This document shows, piece by piece, positions 51,757 to 61,101 of a DNA stretch of 64,000 nucleotides (its first letter is position 1; every line of letters starts with the position of its first letter). Where the stretch lies: assembly GCF_042643245.1 (NCBI RefSeq), contig NZ_JBHRSK010000010.1:112158-176157 (forward strand), in the 5' to 3' direction. This stretch comes from Acidimangrovimonas pyrenivorans (GTDB lineage Bacteria > Pseudomonadota > Alphaproteobacteria > Rhodobacterales > Rhodobacteraceae). The translations under genes and the position numbers were made by a program. The notes beneath the pieces were generated by a model, which saw only the letters and a program-made list of their open reading frames with translations, searched no databases and had not been told where the DNA came from.

Positions 51757-52680
51757 TCAGAGCTCCTCGCGCCAGGGCGGGTTGGCGCCGGCGCGGGCAA
51801 CCGTGACGGCCGCCACCGTGGCGCCGAAGGCCAGCGCGTCGCGCGCCGGCTCTTCCGCCAGCTCTGCCAGCGCCGCCTTGCCCAGCAGCCCCAATTCCGA
51901 CAGCTTCGCCAGCACCCCGGCATTGAACGTGTCGCCGGCGCCGACCGTATCGACGACGGTGGCCCGGGCCGAGGCCACCTCGACCTGCGCGCCGAAGGGC
52001 AGCAGCGCCACGGCCCCCTTGGCGCCGCGGGTCAGGATCGCCACGGACGGCCCCGCGGCCTGCAGCCGGGCCAGCTTGTCCGTCAGCGGTGCGTCGCCGG
52101 GATAGAGCCAGTCGAGATCCTCGTCCGAGACCTTGACGATATCGGCCAGCGCGATCATCCGTGCCAGCCGCGCCCGGTAGCGCTCGGCGTCGCGGACGAA
52201 GCCGGCGCGGATATTGGGGTCGAGCATCACCGCCCGATCGCCGCCGCGCGCCGCCAGCGCCGCGTAGGTGTCGGCGGCAGGCTCGGAAATCAGGCTGATG
52301 CCGCCGAAGAACAGGGCGCTGACGTCCTCGGGCAGGGCGGGCAGCTCGGTCTCGGCGATCATTCGCCCGGCGGTGTTCTCGTCATAGAAGGTATAGCGCG
52401 CCTGGCCCTCGGTCAGCTCGACGAAGGCCAGCGTCGTCGGCCGGTCGCTGGTGATCGCCAGCGCGGTCGAGACCCCGGAGGCCGCCAGGGTCTCTGCCAG
52501 TTGTCGGCCGAAAAGGTCGGTCGAGAGCCCGGTCAACAGCCCGGCGGGCGCGCCGAGGCGGCCGAGCGCGATGGCGGTGTTGAACACGGCGCCGCCGGAA
52601 TGCGGCACGAAGCCGGTCGCGCCGCCGTCGCAGGGGCGGGGGATCATGTCGATCAGGGATTCGCCGCAGCACAGGATCAT
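51757..52680 (-). CDS. frcK: PfkB-family sugar kinase, probable fructokinase
   Basis: This 307-residue kinase has the PfkB signature VVDTVGAGDTFNAGVL, in which D is the catalytic base, and an N-terminal GESLIDMIPR with the GG-x-x-N segment. It phosphorylates a sugar, most likely fructose, because the genes beyond it encode an Frc-type importer. It is 12 bases from the ROK regulator gene on the same strand, which probably heads their operon. Confidence 0.85.
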   Translation of the reverse strand: MILCCGESLIDMIPRPCDGGATGFVPHSGGAVFNTAIALGRLGAPAGLLTGLSTDLFGRQLAETLAASGVSTALAITSDRPTTLAFVELTEGQARYTFYDENTAGRMIAETELPALPEDVSALFFGGISLISEPAADTYAALAARGGDRAVMLDPNIRAGFVRDAERYRARLARMIALADIVKVSDEDLDWLYPGDAPLTDKLARLQAAGPSVAILTRGAKGAVALLPFGAQVEVASARATVVDTVGAGDTFNAGVLAKLSELGLLGKAALAELAEEPARDALAFGATVAAVTVARAGANPPWREEL

Positions 52681-52692
52681 CGCGGGCCTTTC

Positions 52693-53901
52693 TCAGGATA
52701 GCAGGCAGCTCTGGTCGAGCAGGAAACGGTCGGAGAGCGGCAGGCTGGCGGCGCCGAGGGCGCGGGCGTCGCTGCCGATGGTGCCGGGACGCAGCCGCGG
52801 CAGGTCGATGCCGGGCACGATCAGCGCCGCCAGCCGCCGGCCGGTGGCCTCGACCAGCCGGGCGCGCAGCTCGGGCGGCAGCCAGCCGTCGATGACCGCG
52901 GCCTCGAAGTCGATCACGCTGGCCGAGGCGGCGATGGCATGGGCGAGCCCGGTCGCCGCGCCCTCGATCCAGTCGGACAGCACCGGCTCGGGCAGGTCCC
53001 AGCCCTGCGGCATCTCCCACATCGCCTCGGTGCTGCCGCCCGCCGCCTGCACCGCCTTGTCGAGCACCGACAGCGAGGCGACGTCGACCAGCTGGCGCAG
53101 CCGTCCGCTGCCGGTGCCGACCGGCATCGAGCCCAGGGCGCCGGCATTGCCGCTGCGCCCGGTACAGAGGGTGCGGTTCAGCACCACGCCGCCGCCGATG
53201 AAGAAGCCGACGAAGAAATAGAGGAAATCGCGGAGGTCCTCGGTCGCGCCGAAGACCAGCTCGGCGCCGCAGGCAGCCGAGGCGTCGTTCTGCAGGTAGA
53301 CAGGGAAGTCGCATTGGCCGGCGATCTCGGCCCGGATGTCGCGGTCGCGCCAGGCGGCCATGTCGGCCTCCTGCACCCCAAGCGGCCGGGCCCAGTCCCA
53401 GAGTCGGAACGGGATCGCGATGCCGAGCCCGGCGATGCGGGCCTGTTCGGTCGGGGTCAACTGGTCGCGCAGCTGGCCGATGGCGTCGTGGGCGAAGCGC
53501 ACCACGCCGTCCGGGGTGGGGTAGCGATGGGTCAGGTGGACCCGGCTCAGCACCTTGCCGAGGAAATCGGTGAGGATCAGGTCGAGGCTGCGCCGGCCGA
53601 CCTTGAGGCCGAAGAAGAAGGCGCCGGAGCGGGCCAACCGCATCGGCACCTGGGGCTGGCCGACCTTGCCGCGCACCGGCTCGCATTTCTCGAGCACCCC
53701 GTCGGCCTCGAGCGCGCGCATGATGACCGAGACGGTCTGGGCCGACAGGCCGCTGATCCGCGCGATCTCGGCCTTCGACAGCGGGCCGTTCTGGCGGATC
53801 AGGGTCAGCACCAGGCGCTCGTTCTGGGCCCGCAGCCCGCTCTGGGGGCTGCCGCGCAGGGCCTCGCCGGCCGCGCTCAGGGTCGCGCTCTGGTTTCGCA
53901 T
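52693..53901 (-). CDS. frcR: ROK-family transcriptional regulator, probable FrcR
   Basis: This 402-residue protein has an N-terminal winged helix (LSKAEIARISGLSAQTVSVI, residues 41-60) and a ROK sugar-kinase-like domain (GLGIAIPFRLWDWARP, GFFIGGGVVLN, GRSGNAGALGSM). ROK regulators of this type repress sugar uptake genes and release DNA on binding the sugar. It lies divergent to frcB with a palindrome between them, and upstream of frcK. Confidence 0.85.
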   Translation of the reverse strand: MRNQSATLSAAGEALRGSPQSGLRAQNERLVLTLIRQNGPLSKAEIARISGLSAQTVSVIMRALEADGVLEKCEPVRGKVGQPQVPMRLARSGAFFFGLKVGRRSLDLILTDFLGKVLSRVHLTHRYPTPDGVVRFAHDAIGQLRDQLTPTEQARIAGLGIAIPFRLWDWARPLGVQEADMAAWRDRDIRAEIAGQCDFPVYLQNDASAACGAELVFGATEDLRDFLYFFVGFFIGGGVVLNRTLCTGRSGNAGALGSMPVGTGSGRLRQLVDVASLSVLDKAVQAAGGSTEAMWEMPQGWDLPEPVLSDWIEGAATGLAHAIAASASVIDFEAAVIDGWLPPELRARLVEATGRRLAALIVPGIDLPRLRPGTIGSDARALGAASLPLSDRFLLDQSCLLS

Positions 53902-53968
53902 CGGGCTCCGTCTCGTCGTGGGGTCCTGGGTGACTTATTCCAAAACCTGCCGGTTTTCGAGGGGGTGT

Positions 53969-54002
53969 GTCAATAATAAATCAAAGTGAGTTATTTATTG
54001 AC
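53969..54002. promoter_or_regulatory. Inverted repeat between frcR and frcB
   Basis: GTCAATAA (53969-53976) and TTATTGAC (53995-54002) form a perfect 8-bp inverted repeat spaced by 18 AT-rich bases that also hold AAAT and ATTT. Long AT-rich dyads with TTATT/AATAA ends are typical of ROK repressors. It lies about 67 bases from the frcR start and 113 from frcB. Confidence 0.6.
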
Positions 54003-54114
54003 AGCCGGGGGCGATTCGGTTTGTGTTGGCCGGAAGGAAGGCGCCCGAGGGGCCGGCGGCGGCCGGCTAGGCGGGCGGAGTGCGACTGATCGGCTTGAAT
54101 GGGAGGAGCTATCG

Positions 54115-55143
54115 ATGACCGGATTTCGCAGCAGTTTGAAATGGGCGGGGCTGGCGGCGGCCGGTGCGCTGATGGCGGGCACGGCGGCCCAGGCGGGCAT
54201 CGGCGCCTGCCTGATCACCAAGACCGACACCAACCCGTTCTTCGTCAAGATGAAGGAGGGGGCCGAGAAGGCGGCCAAGGCCGACGGCATCGACCTGCAG
54301 ACCTTCGCCGGCAAGATCGACGGCGACGTCCAGACCCAGATCGCCGCGGTCGAGACCTGCATCGCCTCGGGCGCCAAGGGCATCCTGATCACGCCGTCCG
54401 ACAGCCGGGCGCTGGCGCCGGTGGTGACCAAGGCGCGCAAGGCCGGCCTGCTGGTGATCGCGCTCGACACCCCGTTCGAGCCGGCCGACACCGCCGATGC
54501 CACCTTCGCCACCGACAACTTCAAGGCCGGCGAGCTGATCGGCCAATGGGCCAAGGAGAAGATGGGCGACAAGGCGAAATCGGCCAAGATCGCCTTCCTC
54601 GACCTCAACCCGTCGCAGGTCTCGGTCGACTACCTGCGCGACCAGGGCTTCATGAAGGGCTTCGGCATCGACGTGAAGGATCCCAAGAAGATCGGCGACG
54701 AGACCGACCCGCGCATCGTCGGCCATGACGTCACCAACGGCAATGAAGAGGGCGGCCGGACCGCGATGGAGAACCTGCTCCAGAAGGACCCGGGCATCAA
54801 TCTCGTCTATACCATCAACGAACCCGCCGCCGCCGGTGCCTACGAGGCGCTCAAGGCCGTCGGGCTGGCGAAGCAGGCGACCATCGTCTCGATCGACGGC
54901 GGCTGCCCCGGGGTCGAGAACGTCAAGGAAGGCATCATCGGCGCCACCTCGATGCAGTTCCCGCTGCTGATGGCCTCGAAGGGTATCGCGGCGATCAAGG
55001 ACTGGGCCGAGAACGGCAAGAAGCCGGAAAACACCCCCGGCCTCGACTTCTACAATACCGGGGTCAAGCTGATCACCGACCAGCCCGAGAAGGGCCTCAA
55101 GTCGGAATCGGCCGAGAAGGGCCTGAAGGAGTGCTGGGGCTGA
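54115..55143 (+). CDS. frcB: Fructose ABC transporter substrate-binding protein
   Basis: This 342-residue periplasmic protein has a Sec signal (cleavage after AQA near residue 25) and the type I sugar-binding fold: TKTDTNPFFVKMKEG, ILITPSDSRALAPVV, ALDTPFEPAD, NEPAAAGAYEALK and VSIDGGCPGVENV. The pattern is that of FrcB, which binds fructose (also ribose or mannose in relatives). GGGAGGAG precedes ATG 54115. A hairpin separates it from frcC. Confidence 0.92.
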   Translation: MTGFRSSLKWAGLAAAGALMAGTAAQAGIGACLITKTDTNPFFVKMKEGAEKAAKADGIDLQTFAGKIDGDVQTQIAAVETCIASGAKGILITPSDSRALAPVVTKARKAGLLVIALDTPFEPADTADATFATDNFKAGELIGQWAKEKMGDKAKSAKIAFLDLNPSQVSVDYLRDQGFMKGFGIDVKDPKKIGDETDPRIVGHDVTNGNEEGGRTAMENLLQKDPGINLVYTINEPAAAGAYEALKAVGLAKQATIVSIDGGCPGVENVKEGIIGATSMQFPLLMASKGIAAIKDWAENGKKPENTPGLDFYNTGVKLITDQPEKGLKSESAEKGLKECWG

Positions 55144-55158
55144 GGCCGTAGTTTTCCG

Positions 55159-55180
55159 GGGCCCGGTTGCGGCCGGGCCC
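55159..55180 (+). other. Stem-loop between frcB and frcC
   Basis: GGGCCCGG and CCGGGCCC pair around TTGCGG, 16 bases after the frcB stop. There is no T-run. Such hairpins often protect the binding-protein part of the transcript so it is made in excess of the membrane subunits. Confidence 0.6.
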
Positions 55181-55275
55181 TGCCCACGGGGCGGCTGTCC
55201 CGTGACGCTGCCGAACTGCCGCCCGCGGGCGGAGATGTGCTAGGCTGATATCCCAGCAGAAGCGGAGACCCGGTC

Positions 55276-56358
55276 ATGACCGACGCGGCAACCCCAACCC
55301 GGAAGCGGCAGGACTACGAGGCGACGCTCGACCAGAGCGATGCCAGCGTCGCCGCCTTCGAACATGGCCACAAGAGCCTGATGGAGAAGGTCCAGTCGGC
55401 CCTGCACGGCAACCCGACCATGGTGCCGGTGATCGTGCTGCTGGCCAGCATCGGCGTCTTCGGCCTCCTTGCCGGGGGCAAGTTCTTCTCGCCCTTCAAC
55501 CTGTCGCTGATCCTGCAGCAGGTCTCGATCATCGGCATCCTCGCCGCGGCCCAGAGCCTCGTCATCCTGACCGCCGGCATCGACCTGTCGGTGGCCGCGA
55601 TCATGGTGCTGATGTCGGTGATTGCCGGGACATTGGCGGTGGATGTCGGCGTGCCGGCGCCGCTGGCCATCGGGATCAGCCTTGGCGGCGGTGTCGCCGC
55701 CGGGCTGATGAACGGTTTTCTGGTGACGCGGATCAAGCTGCCGCCCTTCATCGTCACGCTGGGGACGTGGAACATCTTCTTCGCCCTCAACCTGTGGCTT
55801 TCCGGCGCCCAGTCGATCCGCAGCCAGGATATCGACGCCAAGGCGCCGCTGCTCAAGTTCTTCGGCACGACGATGGCCTTCGGCAGCGCCCGCATCACCT
55901 ATGGCGCGGTGCTGATGGTCGTGGTCTTCGTCGTGCTGTGGTACCTGCTCAACAAGACCGCCTGGGGCCGCCACGTCTATGCCGTCGGCGACGACAAGGA
56001 GGCCGCCGAGCTGGCCGGCATCCGCGCCGACCACACCCTGCTGTCGGTCTACGGCGCCGCCGGGCTGGTCTGCGCCATCGGCGCCTGGGCTTCGATCGGC
56101 CGGGTCGGCTCGGTTTCGCCGCAGAGCTTCTACGAGGCCAACCTGCATTCCATCACCGCCGTGGTGATCGGCGGCATCTCGCTCTTCGGCGGCCGCGGCT
56201 CGATCCTCGGTGCGCTGTTCGGGGCGCTGATCGTCGGCGTCTTCCAGTCCGGGCTGCGCCTCGTCGGCGTCGACGTGCTGTGGCAGGTCTTCGCCATCGG
56301 CTGGCTCATCATTCTCGCGGTCGCCATCGACCAGTGGATCAGAAAGGTTTCGGCATGA
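55276..56358 (+). CDS. frcC: Fructose ABC transporter permease
   Basis: This 360-residue permease has about nine to ten membrane helices. Motifs of ribose/fructose-type permeases are ILTAGIDLSVAAIMVL, LPPFIVTLGTWN, RHVYAVGDDKEAAELAGI (the cytoplasmic coupling loop) and GGISLFGGRGS. A charged N-terminal extension of about 40 residues precedes the first helix, as in FrcC. It overlaps frcA by ATGA. Confidence 0.93.
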   Translation: MTDAATPTRKRQDYEATLDQSDASVAAFEHGHKSLMEKVQSALHGNPTMVPVIVLLASIGVFGLLAGGKFFSPFNLSLILQQVSIIGILAAAQSLVILTAGIDLSVAAIMVLMSVIAGTLAVDVGVPAPLAIGISLGGGVAAGLMNGFLVTRIKLPPFIVTLGTWNIFFALNLWLSGAQSIRSQDIDAKAPLLKFFGTTMAFGSARITYGAVLMVVVFVVLWYLLNKTAWGRHVYAVGDDKEAAELAGIRADHTLLSVYGAAGLVCAIGAWASIGRVGSVSPQSFYEANLHSITAVVIGGISLFGGRGSILGALFGALIVGVFQSGLRLVGVDVLWQVFAIGWLIILAVAIDQWIRKVSA

Positions 56359-57152
56359 CCCAGGCGTCCCAGGCAGCGGAACCCGTTCTCAAGGCGCGCG
56401 GGCTGGTCAAGCGCTACGGCAAGGTGACCGCCCTCGACCGCGCCGATTTCGACCTCTACCCGGGCGAGATCCTCGCCGTGATCGGCGATAACGGCGCCGG
56501 CAAGTCCTCGCTGATCAAGGCGCTGTCGGGCGCGGTCACGGTCGACGAGGGCGAGATGTATCTCGACGGCAAGCCGTTCCGCTTCACCTCGCCGCTCGAG
56601 GCGCGGGCGGCGGGGATCGAGACGGTCTACCAGAACCTCGCCCTGTCGCCGGCGCTGTCGATCGCCGACAACATGTTCATCGGCCGCGAGATCCGGCGCA
56701 AGGGGCCGATGGGCAAGTGGCTGCGGCTGCTCGACCACAAGGAGATGCAGCGCATCGCGCGCGAGAAGCTCAACGATCTCGGGCTGATGACGATCCAGAA
56801 CATCAACCAGGCGGTCGAGACCCTGTCGGGCGGCCAGCGCCAGGGCGTCGCCGTGGCAAGGGCCGCCGCCTTCGGCTCGCGCGTGGTCATCCTCGACGAG
56901 CCGACGGCGGCGCTGGGGGTGAAGGAATCGCGCAAGGTGCTCGAGCTGATCCAGGACGTCCGGGCGCGGGGGCTGCCGATCGTGCTGATCTCGCACAACA
57001 TGCCCCATGTCTTCGAGATCGCCGACCGCATCCATGTTCACCGGCTGGGCCGGCGGCTGTGCACGATCCGGCCCGACGACTACACCATGTCGGACGCCGT
57101 CGCTTTCATGACCGGGGCGACGGAGCCGCCGCCGGAGACCGTGGCGGCGTAG
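56355..57152 (+). CDS. frcA: Fructose ABC transporter ATP-binding protein
   Basis: This 265-residue single-domain ATPase has Walker A GDNGAGKSS, signature LSGGQRQGVAVARA and Walker B VVILDEPTAALG. Having one ATPase domain rather than two separates FrcA from RbsA-type proteins. It completes the frcBCA importer and converges on the enoyl-CoA hydratase gene. Confidence 0.93.
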   Translation: MTQASQAAEPVLKARGLVKRYGKVTALDRADFDLYPGEILAVIGDNGAGKSSLIKALSGAVTVDEGEMYLDGKPFRFTSPLEARAAGIETVYQNLALSPALSIADNMFIGREIRRKGPMGKWLRLLDHKEMQRIAREKLNDLGLMTIQNINQAVETLSGGQRQGVAVARAAAFGSRVVILDEPTAALGVKESRKVLELIQDVRARGLPIVLISHNMPHVFEIADRIHVHRLGRRLCTIRPDDYTMSDAVAFMTGATEPPPETVAA

Positions 57153-57219
57153 CTGTCGGATCTCGGGCGCGACACTGTCCCTCTGTTCCGCCCGGCGATT
57201 GCTGTTCTTTGCGCCGGCC

Positions 57220-58011
57220 TCAGCTCTGCCAGTCGGGCTTGCGCTTTTCGATGAAGGCGGTGATGCCCTCGTCGGTGTCGCGCCACAGCATGTTCTCGAC
57301 CATCACCGCCGCCGTGTGCTCATAGGCCTGGGCCAGCGGCATCTCGATCTGGTCGTAGAAGGCGCGCTTGCCGATCTTGACCGCCGCGCCCAGCTTGCCG
57401 GCCACCGTCTCGGCCAGCTCCAGCGCCGCGTTGTCGAGGTCGTCATGCGGCACGGAACGGTTGATCAGCCCGATCCGCTCGGCCTTGTCGGTGTCGATGA
57501 ACTGGCCCGTGGTCAGCATCTCGAAAGCCTGCTTGCGCGGCACGTTGCGCGACAGCGCCACCATCGGGGTCGAGCAGAACAGCCCGATATTCACCCCGTT
57601 GACGCCGAAGCGCGTGCCCTCGGCCGCCACCGCCATGTCGCAGGAGGCCACCAGCTGGCAGCCGGCCGCCGTGGCGATGCCATGCGGCGCGGCGATCACC
57701 GGCTGGGGCAGGCGCGGGATCATCTGCATGACCGAGGCGCAGCGGGCGAAGAGATCGGCGAAATAGGCCCGGCCGTGATCCTCGGCCTGGCGCCCGGCCT
57801 GCATCTCCTTGAGATCGTGGCCGGCGCAGAACGCCTTGCCCGCGCCCTTCAGCACCACCGCCTTGACGCTCCGGTCCTCTTCCAGCGCCGCGAAGGCGTC
57901 CTTCAGCGCCGCCAGCATCGCGTCCGACAGCGCGTTGAGCGCGCCGGGGCGGTTCATCGTCAGGGTCGCCACCGCGCCCCGATCCTCGCGCAGCAGGATT
58001 TCGTCCGTCAT
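57220..58011 (-). CDS. Enoyl-CoA hydratase/isomerase family protein
   Basis: This 263-residue crotonase-fold protein has the CoA-binding and oxyanion-hole segment AFCAGHDLKEMQAG, then HGIATAAGCQLVASCDMA. The position of the usual catalytic glutamates is taken by VNGVNIGLFCSTP, so hydratase activity is uncertain. It resembles the ECHDC3-type branch. GAGGAGG precedes the ATG. It is divergent from a thioesterase gene with 58 bases between, so they may share control. Confidence 0.85.
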   Translation of the reverse strand: MTDEILLREDRGAVATLTMNRPGALNALSDAMLAALKDAFAALEEDRSVKAVVLKGAGKAFCAGHDLKEMQAGRQAEDHGRAYFADLFARCASVMQMIPRLPQPVIAAPHGIATAAGCQLVASCDMAVAAEGTRFGVNGVNIGLFCSTPMVALSRNVPRKQAFEMLTTGQFIDTDKAERIGLINRSVPHDDLDNAALELAETVAGKLGAAVKIGKRAFYDQIEMPLAQAYEHTAAVMVENMLWRDTDEGITAFIEKRKPDWQS

Positions 58012-58069
58012 CTTGCCATTCCTCCTCTTTGGCGGAACTGTAGGGCGCGACGGGCAAGGGGGGAAGAGG

Positions 58070-58501
58070 ATGACGAAACCGGCCGGCAATGTGATGGGCG
58101 TCGAGGCGCTGACGGAGTTCCTGGCAGAGGCGTTTCCGCAGGTCTGCGACGACTTCACGGTCGAGGAGGTGGCGCCGATGCGGCTGCGGGTGCGGCTCAA
58201 CGTGGCCGAGCGTCACCTGCGGCCGGGCGGCACCGTTTCGGGGCCGTCGATGTTCTCGCTCGCCGATGTCGCCGTCTACCTGGTGATCCTGTCGATGATC
58301 GGGCCCAAGGCGCTGGCGGTGACGACCAATTGCTCGATGGATTTCATGCGCAAGCCGGCGGCGGCGACCGACCTGATCGCCGAGACCCGGTTGCTCAAGC
58401 TCGGCCGGGTGCTGGCGGTGGGCGACGTGCTGATCTATTCCGACGGGCTCGAGGCGCCGGTGGCGCGGGCGACGATGACCTACTCGATCCCGCCGAAATA
58501 G
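58070..58501 (+). CDS. PaaI-type hotdog-fold thioesterase
   Basis: This 143-residue protein has the hotdog fold with GGTVSGPSMFSLADVAVYL, in which the central helix carries the catalytic acid region. TTNCSMDFMRKPAA then forms the next strand. It should hydrolyse an acyl-CoA of unknown type. GGGGGGAAGAGG precedes the ATG. A pair with the divergent crotonase gene suggests a shared acyl-CoA step. Confidence 0.88.
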   Translation: MTKPAGNVMGVEALTEFLAEAFPQVCDDFTVEEVAPMRLRVRLNVAERHLRPGGTVSGPSMFSLADVAVYLVILSMIGPKALAVTTNCSMDFMRKPAAATDLIAETRLLKLGRVLAVGDVLIYSDGLEAPVARATMTYSIPPK

Positions 58502-58681
58502 GGCGGGGATGAGGAAAGGAGGGCGGCGCCCGGTCCGGCGGGGTGGGCCGCCGAGCCGCGATCACGCGATTGCCAGAGCGCGACGTCGCATTCGGCCCCC
58601 ATCGCAGCGCGATTGAACAAGTCCCGCCGGCCGGAATCGCGATGGTGCGCCGCATTCCCCGATCCAGCGGAGGGCTTGCCA

Positions 58682-59827
58682 GTGACACCGGACCACAGCG
58701 TTCTGTTCGACCGCGGCCCGCTCGGCGCCGGCACGCTGTTCGCGCGCCCGCGCGGCATCGTCCGGGCCGATACGCCCGAGGAGGTCGCCCCCGCCTTCGC
58801 CGCGCTCGAGCGGGCGCGGGCGCAGGGGCTATGGGCGGCGGGCTATGCCAGCTACGAACTCGGCCATGTCCTGACCGAGCGGCTGCGGCCGCTGCTGCCC
58901 GAGGACCGGCCCGAGCCGCTGCTGCTGTTCGGCCTGTTCGACGGGCCGCGCCCGGCGGCCGACCACCTCGCCCGCACCGGGCATCTCGCCCGCAGTGCCG
59001 AGGCCGGGCGGCTGGAGCCGGACTGGGATTTCGGCCGCTACCGCGCCGCCTTCGACAAGGCCCACGCCTTTATCGGCGCCGGCGACTGCTACCAGGTCAA
59101 CCTGACCTTCCCGCTGCGCGGCCGGTTCGATGGGCCGCCGCTCGGCCTTTACCACGCCCTGCGCGCCGGTCAGCCGGTCGGCCATGGCGCCTTTGTCGAT
59201 CTGGGCGGGCCGGTGCTGCTGTCGCGCTCGCCCGAGCTGTTCTTCCGCGTCGACCTGATGGGGCGGATCGAGACGAGGCCGATGAAGGGCACCCAGCCGC
59301 GCAGCGCCGATCCGGCCGAGGACGCGGCGCGGCGGGTGTTCCTGGCCCGGGACGAGAAGAACCGGGCCGAGAACCTGATGATCGTCGACCTGCTGCGCAA
59401 CGATCTCGCGCGGGTGTCGCGACCGGGCAGCGTCAAGGTGCCCGAGCTGTTCACCGTCGAGAGCTATGCCACGGTGCACCAGATGGTGTCGCGCATCACC
59501 GCCGATCTGGCCGGGCCGCAGCCGATCGCCCGGCTGTTCGAGGCGCTGTTCCCCTGCGGCTCGATCACCGGGGCGCCGAAAATCCGGGCGATGGAGATCA
59601 TCGCCGAACTGGAGGACAGCCCGCGCGGCGCCTATTGCGGCGCGATCGGCTGGATGGCGCCGGGCGGGGCGATGGAGTTCAGCGTCGCGATCCGGACGCT
59701 GGTGGCGAAAGACGGCGCGCTGCGGCTCAATGTCGGCGGCGGCGTCGTCCACGACAGCACCGCGGCATCGGAATACGAGGAGGCATTGTGGAAGAGCCGT
59801 TTCGCAAGCTTGGTCCCCGCGCACTGA
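58682..59827 (+). CDS. pabB: Aminodeoxychorismate synthase component I
   Basis: This 381-residue chorismate-binding enzyme adds ammonia to chorismate for folate synthesis. It has AGDCYQVNLTFPLRG, SPELFF, TRPMKGTQPRS (the active-site lysine), FPCGSITGAPKIRAME and GAYCGAIGWMAPGG. The N-terminal regulatory part is short, as in many alphaproteobacteria. GTG 58682 follows GGAGGG. It overlaps pabC by 40 bases in another frame. Confidence 0.93.
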   Translation: MTPDHSVLFDRGPLGAGTLFARPRGIVRADTPEEVAPAFAALERARAQGLWAAGYASYELGHVLTERLRPLLPEDRPEPLLLFGLFDGPRPAADHLARTGHLARSAEAGRLEPDWDFGRYRAAFDKAHAFIGAGDCYQVNLTFPLRGRFDGPPLGLYHALRAGQPVGHGAFVDLGGPVLLSRSPELFFRVDLMGRIETRPMKGTQPRSADPAEDAARRVFLARDEKNRAENLMIVDLLRNDLARVSRPGSVKVPELFTVESYATVHQMVSRITADLAGPQPIARLFEALFPCGSITGAPKIRAMEIIAELEDSPRGAYCGAIGWMAPGGAMEFSVAIRTLVAKDGALRLNVGGGVVHDSTAASEYEEALWKSRFASLVPAH

Positions 59828-60471
59828 GAGGCGTCGAGATCATCGAGACCCTGGGCTATGCCCCCGGGACCGGCCCGGCGCGGGTCGAGAGGCATCTCGA
59901 CCGCATGCAGTGCAGCGCGCGGGCCCTCGGGTTTCGCTTCGACCGGGCGGCGGCGCGGGCGCGGCTGGCCGGGGTTTCTGGCCCGGCGCCGCTGCGGCTG
60001 CGGCTGACGCTGGCGGCGGACGGGGGGCTGGCGCTGACCACGACGCCGCTCGGGCCGGCGCCGCGGCGCTGGCGGATCGCGCTGTCGGAGACCCGGCTCG
60101 ACGCCGCCGACCCCTGGCTGCGCCACAAGACGACGCGGCGGGCGCTTTACGACCGGGTGCGGATGGAGATGCCGGAGGGTGTCGACGAGGTCGTCTTCGC
60201 CAATCGCGACGGGGCGCTGTGCGAGGGCACGATCACCAGTCTTTTCGTCGAACGCGACGGTCGGCTGCTGACGCCGCCGCTGTCGGCCGGGCTGTTGCCG
60301 GGCGTCCTGCGGGCCGAGCTGATCGAACAGGGCAGGGCGGTCGAGGCGCCGCTGACGCCGGGCGACCTGAGCGGCCCGCTTTTCGTCGGCAATGCCCTGC
60401 GCGGGCTGATCCCGGCCGAACTGCTCCGGTCGCCGGCCGGGGCGGCGCTCAGCCCTTCTTGCCGAGCTTGA
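59788..60471 (+). CDS. pabC: Aminotransferase class IV, probable 4-amino-4-deoxychorismate lyase
   Basis: This 227-residue fold-type IV PLP enzyme has HKTTRRALYDRV (K is the PLP lysine region), DEVVFANRDGALCEGTITSLF and SAGLLPGVLRAELIEQG. It makes p-aminobenzoate from the PabB product. GAGGAGG lies just before GTG 59788 inside the end of pabB, so translation is coupled. Its last 23 bases overlap the convergent bactofilin gene. Confidence 0.88.
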   Translation: MEEPFRKLGPRALRGVEIIETLGYAPGTGPARVERHLDRMQCSARALGFRFDRAAARARLAGVSGPAPLRLRLTLAADGGLALTTTPLGPAPRRWRIALSETRLDAADPWLRHKTTRRALYDRVRMEMPEGVDEVVFANRDGALCEGTITSLFVERDGRLLTPPLSAGLLPGVLRAELIEQGRAVEAPLTPGDLSGPLFVGNALRGLIPAELLRSPAGAALSPSCRA

Positions 60472-60814
60472 ACTTGCCCTCGATCCGGGCGCCGTTCTCG
60501 ATCACCAGCGACTCGTAGGTCACCTGCGCAGTGGCCCTGGCCGTCGAGCGCAGGGTGAAGCCGACGCAGGAGGCCGAGCCGTCCAGCGTGCCCATCACCT
60601 CGACCGTCTCGGCCCGGACCTTGCCGGTCACGGTGCCGTCGGAGCCGATCACCAGCTTGCCGGCCTCGATGTCGCCCTTGACCTCGCCCAGCACCTCGAT
60701 GGTGCCGCTGGACTTGAGATTGCCAGTGATCTGCAGGTCCTGCGACAGCCGCGAGCGGCCGCGCCCGCCGTCCTCTGTCCCGTGCGAGGTGGTTTCGCCG
60801 CTCTTCGTCAGCAT
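60449..60814 (-). CDS. Bactofilin (polymer-forming cytoskeletal protein)
   Basis: This 121-residue protein contains the single DUF583 beta-helix domain: LQITGNLKSSGTIEVLGEVKGD-type repeats from residue 27 (given by position), then KLVIGSDGTVTGKV and ARIEGKFKLGKKG. Bactofilins form filaments without nucleotides and help in cell shape or placement of enzymes. AGGAGA precedes the ATG. The short disordered ends are typical. Confidence 0.9.
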   Translation of the reverse strand: MLTKSGETTSHGTEDGGRGRSRLSQDLQITGNLKSSGTIEVLGEVKGDIEAGKLVIGSDGTVTGKVRAETVEVMGTLDGSASCVGFTLRSTARATAQVTYESLVIENGARIEGKFKLGKKG

Positions 60815-61101
60815 CGCGTGTCTCCTGTGCTGGCCGCGCCGGCCGGGTGCCCGTGTCGGGGGACGTCGCCGGTGCCTCTAGCGCGGATTTAGACGCGAAA
60901 GCCGGTGGCGGGGTCAAGCCCTCGCGCCCGGGCGCGGGAATTTCGGCCGCGCCCTGCCGTCCTGTCGCCCCGCGCCGGCAGGGCGCATCGGCCGGGGAGG
61001 GGCGGCCTTACGTCGCCGGGGCTTCCCCCGCGTCGCGCTTGTGCCTAACACTTGGGGCCAGACCGCGCCGAGCGGCCCATTGCCTGACAGGAAAGACCCG
61101 A

